A DNA stretch of 13,279 nt, taken from NCBI GenBank assembly GCA_018066225.1, contig JAGHRU010000223.1, forward strand, positions 1 through 13,279, in the 5' to 3' direction. A program made the position numbers and the translations under genes. Below, in pieces: positions 1 to 6,317 of this stretch; within the stretch, counting starts at the first letter, position 1; every line of letters starts with the position of its first letter. Under the pieces are notes generated by a model. The model was not told the DNA's origin and did no database searches. It was given only the letters and a program-made list of their open reading frames with translations. Origin of the DNA: Candidatus Equimonas enterica (GTDB lineage Bacteria > Bacteroidota > Bacteroidia > Bacteroidales > Bacteroidaceae).

Positions 1-435
1 AAAGTGCCAGCATCGGCCGAAGCCCCGCAGCAACAGCCCACGGCGGCGGGCACCCCGCAGCAGCCTGTCGGCATCGACGAGGAGCAACTGGAAGTGTACT
101 GGACGCGCTACGCCCTCTCGCTACCCCCGGAGCACGCGCCACTATCGGGGCGTATGCGGGCCCACAAGCCAAGCCTTGCCGCCGACGGCAGCATCACCTT
201 CATGGTCGAAAACGAGATGGTACAGCAGTTTATGCAGCGCGCAGTGCCCTACATCGCCCAATACCTGTCGGACAATCTGCACATCCCCGCCCCCACCATC
301 ACCCTTCCCATTGACAGGACACAGCACGATAACAGCTGGCGCAGTATGACACCCCGTCAGTATTTCACCCATAAGATAGACAGCAGCAAGGACTTCAAAA
401 CACTCGTGGAAGCCCTCCACTTGCAACTCACATAA
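1..435 (+). CDS. dnaX: DNA polymerase III subunit gamma/tau, C-terminal part (5' end outside window)
   Basis: The frame is open from base 1 and ends in TAA, giving the last 144 residues of a protein that starts upstream; the GTG at base 4 is not taken as a start. The first 25 or so residues are a Pro/Gln/Ala-rich linker. After that comes a compact domain beginning EEQLEVYWTRYALSLP, followed by LSGRMRAHKP, VENEMVQQFMQRAVPYI and a closing KTLVEALHLQL. This order matches the C-terminal tail of Bacteroidales DnaX, the clamp-loader ATPase subunit that loads the beta sliding clamp and, in its tau form, links the clamp loader to the polymerase core. The ATPase part is not in the window, so the call rests on the tail alone. 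slyD follows after 36 nt on the same strand. Confidence 0.82.
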   Translation, partial: KVPASAEAPQQQPTAAGTPQQPVGIDEEQLEVYWTRYALSLPPEHAPLSGRMRAHKPSLAADGSITFMVENEMVQQFMQRAVPYIAQYLSDNLHIPAPTITLPIDRTQHDNSWRSMTPRQYFTHKIDSSKDFKTLVEALHLQLT

Positions 436-471
436 CGAATTATCACAATTACACTACACACTCTTACACCT

Positions 472-1137
472 ATGGACAAGCACAGACTCATCACCGTGGC
501 CTACGAACTCTACGCCGACAACAAGGAAGGCGTGCACGAGCAACTCGAAAAGGCCCCCAAAGAATACCCCTTCCAGTTCGTCACAGAACTGGGCATGAGC
601 AACCCCGCCTTTGAAGCCCATGTCAAGGATCTCCAGACAGGCGACCACTTCGACTTCACCCTCAGCGTAGAGGAGAGCAATGGCGAATACTACGCAGAGC
701 GCGTCATACCGTTTCCCAAAGACATGTTCTGCGTCGATGGTCACTTCATGAAAGACGAAATCTACGAGGGCAACATCATCCCTATGGTCAATGCCGACGG
801 CAACCGCTTTATGGGCACCGTGGTGCGCGTAGAGGAGAAAACCGTCACCATCGACCTCAACGCCCCCTATGCTGGCCGCGCGTTCCACTATGTGGGCGAC
901 ATCATAGAGGCTCGCGACGCCAAGGATGAGGAGGTGAAAGGTGCACTCAACATCATCTCCGGCGAAGGCTGTGGCTGCGGCTGTGGCGACTGCGAAGGCG
1001 GATGCGGTGAGGACTGCCACTGCGGTGAAGGCGAATGTGGGCATCATCACCACGAAGACGGTGAGCACCACTGCTGCGGACACCATCATCACCACCACGA
1101 AGACGGTGAGCACCACTGCTGCCACAAGCACGAATAA
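472..1137 (+). CDS. slyD: SlyD-type FKBP peptidyl-prolyl cis-trans isomerase with long His/Cys metal-binding tail
   Basis: A 221-residue cytoplasmic prolyl isomerase and probable metal chaperone. Residues 1-70 and about 125-150 form the FKBP part (HRLITVAYELY, then LQTGDHFDFTL). Residues about 75-125 are the insert-in-flap chaperone domain (RVIPFPKDMF, then NRFMGTVVRVEEKTVTIDLN). This is the domain order of E. coli SlyD. Residues 167-221 are a tail with 12 Cys and 17 His, first Cys-Gly rich (GCGCGCGDCEGGCGEDCHC), then His rich with two identical HHEDGEHHCC blocks. In E. coli the equivalent tail binds Ni(II) and other divalent metals for hydrogenase maturation; no hydrogenase gene is seen here, so the metal and client are unknown. 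The ATG start follows dnaX by 36 nt. ybjQ begins 8 nt after the stop, so the two are very likely cotranscribed. Confidence 0.95.
   Translation: MDKHRLITVAYELYADNKEGVHEQLEKAPKEYPFQFVTELGMSNPAFEAHVKDLQTGDHFDFTLSVEESNGEYYAERVIPFPKDMFCVDGHFMKDEIYEGNIIPMVNADGNRFMGTVVRVEEKTVTIDLNAPYAGRAFHYVGDIIEARDAKDEEVKGALNIISGEGCGCGCGDCEGGCGEDCHCGEGECGHHHHEDGEHHCCGHHHHHHEDGEHHCCHKHE
1048..1122 (+). repeat. Two identical 30-bp direct repeats, 45 bp apart, in the slyD tail
   Basis: Bases 1048-1077 and 1093-1122 are identical over 30 bp and both encode HHEDGEHHCC. The offset of 45 bp is 15 codons, so the repeat keeps the frame. Identity at synonymous positions suggests a recent internal duplication or ongoing copy-number change in the metal-binding tail. 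Confidence 0.9.
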
Positions 1138-1145
1138 CACGACCT

Positions 1146-1466
1146 ATGATATTAAGCACCACCCCCACCATAGACGGACACAAAGTAGTGGACTACAAAG
1201 GCATCGTCACAGGCGAAACCATCATCGGCGCCAACATCGTCAAGGACTTCTTTGCCAGCGTACGCGATGTCGTAGGCGGACGCAGCGGCAGTTATGAGCG
1301 TGTCTTGGCAGAAGCCCGCGAAACATCGCTACAAGAAATGCAGCAACGCGCAGCAGCCCTCGGGGCTAACGCCATCGTCGGCATCGACGTGGACTATGAG
1401 ACCATAGGCCAAGGCAACAGTATGCTGATGGTAGCCACCAGCGGCACAGCCATCGTTATCGACTGA
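1146..1466 (+). CDS. ybjQ: YbjQ family protein (UPF0145, putative heavy-metal-binding domain)
   Basis: A 106-residue protein, the family's usual length, with no signal peptide or membrane segment. It follows E. coli YbjQ almost block by block: STTPTIDGHKVVDYKGIVTGE, then ANIVKDFFASVRDVVGGRSG, then ARETSLQEM and GANAIVGIDVDYETIG. The family is annotated as a putative heavy-metal-binding domain forming a ring-shaped oligomer, but its function is not established. No Cys is present and His is scarce (one near residue 12), so the metal-binding label is not supported by an obvious thiol or His site. It starts 8 nt after slyD, whose tail is a clear metal site, and precedes aroC by 32 nt. It is probably translated from the same mRNA. 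Confidence 0.94.
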   Translation: MILSTTPTIDGHKVVDYKGIVTGETIIGANIVKDFFASVRDVVGGRSGSYERVLAEARETSLQEMQQRAAALGANAIVGIDVDYETIGQGNSMLMVATSGTAIVID

Positions 1467-1498
1467 CGTACCCCGACCTTTCCCCCATCACAACGCCT

Positions 1499-2575
1499 AT
1501 GAATACCTTTGGCACCCTACTACGCCTGACCACTTTCGGCGAGAGCCACGGCCCAGCTATGGGCGGCATCATCGACGGCATGCCCGCTGGCATCCACGTC
1601 GATGAGCAGCTGCTACACACCGACCTCCTGCGGCGACGGCCGGGGCAGAGCCGTCTCACAACACAGCGAGAGGAAAAGGACGAAGTGGAGTGTCTCTCTG
1701 GCATTTATCAAGGGCAGACGACAGGCCAACCCATCGGCTTCATCGTCCGCAACACAGGGCAGCGCAGCGCAGACTACGACAGCCTGCGTGAAGTGCTACG
1801 CCCATCACACGCCGACTACACCTATTGGGCCAAATATGGCCTGCGTGACCACCGTGGCGGCGGCCGCGCCTCGGCGCGCGAGACCGTATGCCGCATCGTA
1901 GGCGGTGCGTTTGCCAAGATGCTACTGCGCCAAGCAGGCATCAGCATACACGCCTACACGCAGCAGGTGGGAGACATCGCGCTGACAACGCACTACTCAG
2001 CGCTCGATCTCACTGCCGCAGAGCACAACGACGTGCGATGCCCTGACCCGAGCGTAGCACAGCGCATGGCCGACCTCATCACCGAGGTCAGGCTTTCTGG
2101 CGACACCATAGGCGGCTGCGTCGCCTGCATCGCCAAGGGCTGTCCCGCAGGCTTGGGCGACCCCGTATTCGGCAAGGCACAAGCACGCCTCGCCGAAGGT
2201 ATGCTCAGCATCCCTGCTGCCCATGGCTTTGAATACGGCGAGGGATTTGCAGCCGCCGCCATGAGGGGATCGGCACACAACGACGGCTTCACCACAACAC
2301 CCCAAGGCCAAATTACGACAACGACCAATCACTCTGGCGGCATACAGGGCGGTATCACCAACGGCCAGGACATCTACTTTCGCGTAGCCTTCAAGCCCGT
2401 AGCAACACTGATGCAGCCCCAAGATACGATAGACCTACACGGCCGCCGAGTCACGCTGCAAGCCGCAGGCCGACACGATCCCTGCGTGGTGCCTCGCGCC
2501 GTGCCCATCGTAGAAGCTATGGCCGCTTTAACATTAGCCGACTTGGGACTGCGGCAACACATTTTTTCACATTAA
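1499..2575 (+). CDS. aroC: Chorismate synthase
   Basis: A 358-residue enzyme of normal length that makes chorismate from 5-enolpyruvylshikimate-3-phosphate, the last step of the shikimate pathway, using reduced FMN. All three family signatures are visible: FGESHG at residues 13-18 (His17), HRGGGRASARET at 118-129 with the conserved His104 just before it (RPSHADYTY), and GRHDPCVVPRA at 324-334. The ATG follows ybjQ by 32 nt and no promoter is seen in the gap, so aroC probably ends the dnaX-slyD-ybjQ-aroC unit. The stop is followed by T6, T7 and T6 runs (2582-2608) with only a very weak GGC/GCC stem between the first two, so termination there is uncertain. Confidence 0.98.
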   Translation: MNTFGTLLRLTTFGESHGPAMGGIIDGMPAGIHVDEQLLHTDLLRRRPGQSRLTTQREEKDEVECLSGIYQGQTTGQPIGFIVRNTGQRSADYDSLREVLRPSHADYTYWAKYGLRDHRGGGRASARETVCRIVGGAFAKMLLRQAGISIHAYTQQVGDIALTTHYSALDLTAAEHNDVRCPDPSVAQRMADLITEVRLSGDTIGGCVACIAKGCPAGLGDPVFGKAQARLAEGMLSIPAAHGFEYGEGFAAAAMRGSAHNDGFTTTPQGQITTTTNHSGGIQGGITNGQDIYFRVAFKPVATLMQPQDTIDLHGRRVTLQAAGRHDPCVVPRAVPIVEAMAALTLADLGLRQHIFSH

Positions 2576-2618
2576 CGGCACTTTTTTACGCCTTTTTTTA
2601 CATTTTTTCACCCAAAGG

Positions 2619-2650
2619 TTTGGTACATAAAAGAATTTGCCGTATATTTG
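2619..2650 (+). promoter_or_regulatory. Bacteroidota-type promoter between aroC and mfd
   Basis: TTTG at 2619-2622 and TATATTTG at 2643-2650 are separated by exactly 20 nt, a full match to the Bacteroidota primary sigma consensus TTTG-N~20-TAnnTTTG. The -33 box sits in GTTTGGT, also seen at two other promoters in this window. The expected start is near 2656-2658. No protein gene lies downstream on this strand. Confidence 0.75.
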
Positions 2651-2656
2651 CAGCGT

Positions 2657-2762
2657 AATCGTTGTCGTGATGATAACATCTTAATAGTTTAGTTAAGTCT
2701 AGTTTAGTTTTTGTGTTGGTTAATGGGTTCTCCTTTTTCACAAGGTGGAGCCCATTAATTTT
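2657..2762 (+). ncRNA. Candidate small RNA (about 105 nt) between aroC and mfd
   Basis: The interval runs from the expected start of the 2619-2650 promoter to the T-run of the terminator hairpin at 2720-2762. It contains no ORF beyond a 4-codon and an 11-codon one, the latter lying inside the hairpin. Three local stems can be drawn: GATG-ATAA-CATC (about 2670-2681), CTTAA/TTAAG (about 2680-2697) and the terminator. The two flanking protein genes converge on it. I cannot assign it to a known family. The transcript ends a few bases before the mfd stop codon, so any read-through would be antisense to mfd. Confidence 0.5.
2720..2762 (+). terminator. Intrinsic terminator of the candidate small RNA
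   Basis: The arms 2720-2734 and 2744-2758 pair over 15 positions (TTAATGGG...CCCATTAA at the base, with wobbles and one mismatch near the loop) around a 9-nt loop and are followed by TTTT at 2759-2762. On the minus strand the same hairpin lies just past the mfd stop but has no T-run, so it is a better terminator for the plus strand. It may still serve mfd as a 3' stabilising hairpin. Confidence 0.72.
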
Positions 2763-2765
2763 GCG

Positions 2766-5700
2766 CTACTCGGCTAAGTGCTGCATAAAGGTCAGTGCCT
2801 CACGGATAGAATGAATGCCCTTAATGCGCAAATACTGATTGCCGGGCTGCGCCGAGAAATGACACAGAGAGGCATGGGCAGGCTGCATCACATACCTCAC
2901 GATGTGCTGACATCGCTCACTGGCATAGAAGGGACTCTGTGGATTGGTCACGAAATAAAGCGTCATACGTCCATTCTTGAGCACCAAGCGCTCACAACCA
3001 CAGACGCGCCCCAAACGGCGCAGCGTGCCGACAAGCAACAACTCCTCAGCCTCATGGGGCAACGCACCGAAGCGATCTTCCAGACGCTGACGAAACAAAG
3101 CGATAGCACCATCATCGAAGAGCCCATCGAGTTCGCGATAGAGCAACATACGCTCACTGTCTCCGGGGACATACCACTCAGGGAAATACACATTGAGGTC
3201 ACACTCGATGTTGCACTCTGCCACATAATACGCCTGCACGCCATCACATTCGCTGCCTCCACCGCTGCTGGGAGCAGCATCGGATGATGGCATATCACTC
3301 TCGTTCATCAGTTCAGCCACAGCCTCGTTGAGCACCTTGATATAAGTCTCATAGCCCAAGTCGGCAATGAAGCCGCTCTGCTCTGCCCCCAGTAAATTGC
3401 CCGCGCCACGGATGTCGAGGTCTTGCATCGCAATGTGGATACCACTACCGAGGTCGGAGAAACTCTCTATGGCCTCCAGACGCCGACGTGAATCGTCGGG
3501 CAGCAGTGCCAGAGGAGGCGCCAAGAGGTAGCAGAAGGCCTTGCGACTGCCACGTCCTACCCTGCCACGCATCTGATGGAGGTCGGAAAGCCCAAAGTGG
3601 TGGGCGTTGTCGATGATGATGGTGTTGGCATTGGGGATGTCGATACCATTCTCTATGATTGTCGTAGAGATGAGCACATCATAGTCCTGATTGATGAAAT
3701 CGGTAATGATACGCTCCAGTTTGTCTGGCGCCATTTGGCCATGTCCCACGACAACGCGCGCATCGGGCACATGCTGCTGGATGATGCGCTCTATGTTGGG
3801 AATAGAGGAAATACGATTGGTGACGATATAGACTTGGCCACTACGCGAGAGTTCGAAATTGACCGCATCGGCGATGATGTCGCTGCCGAAAGTATGCACT
3901 TCCGTCTGGATGGGGTGACGATTGGGCGGCGGCGTTTGCAGCATACTCAGGTCGCGGGCACCCATCAAGGAGAATTGCAAGGTACGCGGGATAGGCGTCG
4001 CCGTCATAGTGAGCGTATCTACATTGACTTTGAGTTGGCGCAACTTCTCCTTGACACTAACACCAAACTTCTGCTCCTCATCGATGATGAGCAAGCCGAG
4101 GTCCTTAAACTTCACCTGTTTGCCAATGAGTTTGTGCGTGCCGATGATGATATCGACCTTGCCTGCGGCCAAATCCTCCAATACCGCTTTCGTCTGCTTG
4201 GCCGTACGGGCTCGGCTAAGATATTCGATACGGACAGGAAATTCTTTGAGGCGGCGAGAGAATGTGCGATAGTGCTGCATGGCCAACACCGTTGTCGGCA
4301 CAAGGACTGCCACCTGCTTGCTGTCGGAAGCCGCCTTGAAAGCCGCACGAATAGCAATTTCAGTCTTGCCAAAGCCCACATCGCCACACACCAAGCGGTC
4401 CATAGGGCGCACGCGCTCCATATCGGCCTTGATTTGCTGCGTCACTTTGAGTTGATCGGGCGTATCTTCATAGCGAAACGACGCCTCCAACTCTTTTTGC
4501 ATATAACTGTCGGGAGCAAAAGCATAACCTCGCTCCTCACGACGCGCTGCATAGAGACGAATGAGATCGCGCGCGATATCCTTGATTTTCTTCTTCGTGC
4601 GCTCTTTGAGATTGTCCCACGCAGCCGTGCCAAGATGCGACATACGTGGCGGCGTGCCTTCCTTACCCTTATATTTCGACACCTTGTGGAGCGAATGAAT
4701 AGACACGAAGACAGCAGCCCCATTCAGGTAGTTGAGTTTTATCATCTCCTGCATCGACCCGTCGGCACCGGGCAGACGCATCATACCCGCATACTGACCG
4801 ATGCCGTGGTCGATATGCACCACATAATCGCCATACTCAAACTGCGTCAGTTCTTTGAGCGTCAAGGCAATCTTGGCATTGCGAGCATGGTCGCTACGAA
4901 GGTTGTATTTATGGAAACGGTCAAAGATTTCGTGGTCGGTGAAGAGAGCACGACGGCAGGTGGCATCAACAAATCCAGCATGCAATACTATGCCACTGCC
5001 GTCACCCATCGGTGAGGTCTGGAAACAGATATTGACAGGAGCATCGGCGAGAATTTCGCGCAAACGCTCACTCTGCTTCTCCGTGCTGGCATAGATGTCC
5101 ACCACATAGCCTTCCTTATGTAGCCGATCGATGGCCTCGCGCAGCAAATCGAAGTGCTTGTGAAAAAGCGGCTGAGGCTTCGTCTGAAATGTAATGGTCG
5201 CAGAAGCCCCCTTTTCCTCGCCATGCAATCGCCCTAAATTGATACGCTGCATCTGCGACAAATCAGCATAGATAGCAGCCCCCGTAGATAGCAACGACGC
5301 GGCATTCAACGCCTCCCGATGGGCGGCAGCATCCATCTCGCTAAGCACTTCATACTCCGCGACAGCCTGACGCGCAAAGCCTTCATCGTATATGCTCTGG
5401 ATGCGCTCAGTGATGTAAGTAAGGTCACGGCAGACGAGGCAAGCCTGTTGCGGCAACAACGCTGTGAAAGGCACCAGAGCACCTTGTACATGGTTTGCTT
5501 CGGGGACGATGCTCACTGCGTCACACTGCGATTTAGACAACTGCGATTGCACCTCAAAAGTGCGAATGCTATCAACCTCATCCCCAAAGAAGTCAATGCG
5601 ATAAGGGTATTCGGAGGAGAACGAAAAGACATCAAGGATGCTACCACGAACAGCATATTCGCCGGGCTCATACACATAATCCTTACGCTGAAAGCCAAGC

Positions 5701-6203
5701 GCATCGAGTTTGCTCGTAAGTTCGCTCAATTCATACTCCGCAGATGATTTTATCTTTATGGTATGAGCGGTCATCTCCTCTGGGCGGGTCACTTTCTCTG
5801 CAAGCGCAGTAGGGAAAGTCACCAAGAAGAACGAAGGCGAAGTCTCTGCCGACCAATCGTTGAGCCGCGTAATGACATCGGTACGCAAGATTTCATTGGC
5901 AGCATCGCGCTGCGCATACTTCACCGAGCGGCGATAGGTGGAAGGCAAAAACGCAACACGCTCCGCACCAAGGAGTTGGGCCATATCGTGGTAGAAATAG
6001 CCCGCCTCTTCCTCATCATTCAGCACAACAAGATAAATGCGGGAAACGTCGCTACTCTCCTTGGCCTCCATTGCGGCCAACACGACAGCGGCAGAGGAGG
6101 CTTTAAGCCCCTCCACAATGATTGGACTGTCTCCCTGCTGCAAGGCCGCACGAAGTGCCGACACCCCCGGGTGAGACATTAATGGCTGGTACATATTAGG
6201 CAT
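2766..6203 (-). CDS. mfd: Transcription-repair coupling factor Mfd
   Basis: A 1145-residue DNA translocase that removes RNA polymerase stalled at lesions and recruits UvrA. Domains in order: UvrB-like N-terminal module, about residues 1-350 (YEPGEYAVRGSILDVFSF near 178-195); RNA-polymerase-interacting CarD-like domain, about 455-550 (FEYGDYVVHIDHGIGQY); the RecG-like motor, with Walker A GDVGFGKT at 607-614 (Lys613), DEEQ at 708-711, TATPIPRTL at 734-742 and QMRGRVGR at 877-884; then a C-terminal regulatory domain from about 990. Residues 970-990 are a Ser/Gly/Asp-rich linker. All motor motifs are intact. The ATG at 6203 gives MPNMYQPLM; Met4 and Met9 are alternative starts, and Met4 would move the start further from the hairpin-plus-T-run that ends 3 nt before the first ATG. 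It lies 114 nt downstream of the PpiD-like gene on the same strand. Confidence 0.98.
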   Translation of the reverse strand: MPNMYQPLMSHPGVSALRAALQQGDSPIIVEGLKASSAAVVLAAMEAKESSDVSRIYLVVLNDEEEAGYFYHDMAQLLGAERVAFLPSTYRRSVKYAQRDAANEILRTDVITRLNDWSAETSPSFFLVTFPTALAEKVTRPEEMTAHTIKIKSSAEYELSELTSKLDALGFQRKDYVYEPGEYAVRGSILDVFSFSSEYPYRIDFFGDEVDSIRTFEVQSQLSKSQCDAVSIVPEANHVQGALVPFTALLPQQACLVCRDLTYITERIQSIYDEGFARQAVAEYEVLSEMDAAAHREALNAASLLSTGAAIYADLSQMQRINLGRLHGEEKGASATITFQTKPQPLFHKHFDLLREAIDRLHKEGYVVDIYASTEKQSERLREILADAPVNICFQTSPMGDGSGIVLHAGFVDATCRRALFTDHEIFDRFHKYNLRSDHARNAKIALTLKELTQFEYGDYVVHIDHGIGQYAGMMRLPGADGSMQEMIKLNYLNGAAVFVSIHSLHKVSKYKGKEGTPPRMSHLGTAAWDNLKERTKKKIKDIARDLIRLYAARREERGYAFAPDSYMQKELEASFRYEDTPDQLKVTQQIKADMERVRPMDRLVCGDVGFGKTEIAIRAAFKAASDSKQVAVLVPTTVLAMQHYRTFSRRLKEFPVRIEYLSRARTAKQTKAVLEDLAAGKVDIIIGTHKLIGKQVKFKDLGLLIIDEEQKFGVSVKEKLRQLKVNVDTLTMTATPIPRTLQFSLMGARDLSMLQTPPPNRHPIQTEVHTFGSDIIADAVNFELSRSGQVYIVTNRISSIPNIERIIQQHVPDARVVVGHGQMAPDKLERIITDFINQDYDVLISTTIIENGIDIPNANTIIIDNAHHFGLSDLHQMRGRVGRGSRKAFCYLLAPPLALLPDDSRRRLEAIESFSDLGSGIHIAMQDLDIRGAGNLLGAEQSGFIADLGYETYIKVLNEAVAELMNESDMPSSDAAPSSGGGSECDGVQAYYVAECNIECDLNVYFPEWYVPGDSERMLLYRELDGLFDDGAIALFRQRLEDRFGALPHEAEELLLVGTLRRLGRVCGCERLVLKNGRMTLYFVTNPQSPFYASERCQHIVRYVMQPAHASLCHFSAQPGNQYLRIKGIHSIREALTFMQHLAE

Positions 6204-6205
6204 AC

Positions 6206-6257
6206 AAAAGGCAGGCAGGACGCACAGGTCATAAGTGCCCCTAAGCGTCCTGCCTGC
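6206..6257 (-). terminator. Perfect 13-bp hairpin plus T-run directly before mfd
   Basis: The arms 6245-6257 and 6211-6223 (GCAGGCAGGACGC and its complement) pair perfectly around a 21-nt loop. On the minus strand the hairpin is followed by CTTTTGT and then the mfd ATG. It could terminate transcripts from the upstream PpiD-like gene, attenuate mfd, or both. The long loop and the short T4 run make it less than a canonical terminator. Confidence 0.55.
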
Positions 6258-6282
6258 GCAGTATTAGTAAGTGAAGTCCGAG

Positions 6283-6310
6283 CGATAGGCAAGCATATGC
6301 TCACCTATCG
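6283..6310 (-). other. 28-nt near-palindrome downstream of the PpiD-like gene
   Basis: Bases 6283-6310 are symmetric (CGATAGG ... CCTATCG outside, AGCATATGCT in the centre). In minus-strand RNA all 14 positions of each half can pair, two of them as G-U. It begins 7 nt after the stop codon of the PpiD-like gene. No T-run follows, so it looks like an mRNA 3'-end stabiliser or a protein-binding palindrome rather than a terminator. Confidence 0.55.
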
Positions 6311-6317
6311 TTAGAAC

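Noticed and set aside
1048..1122. Spaced direct repeats as a possible CRISPR-like array
   Set aside because: Only two copies, in frame inside slyD, encoding a metal-binding tail; no cas genes in the window.
454..1140. Open frame of 228 codons on the minus strand
   Set aside because: Antisense to slyD. Its Val/Phe/Ala-rich start is the complement of the His/Cys repeats, not a membrane segment under selection.
3576..5015. Open frame of 479 codons on the plus strand
   Set aside because: It lies fully inside mfd on the opposite strand. The mfd protein is intact with all motifs, and the antisense product has no recognisable domain; a by-product of high-GC codon use.
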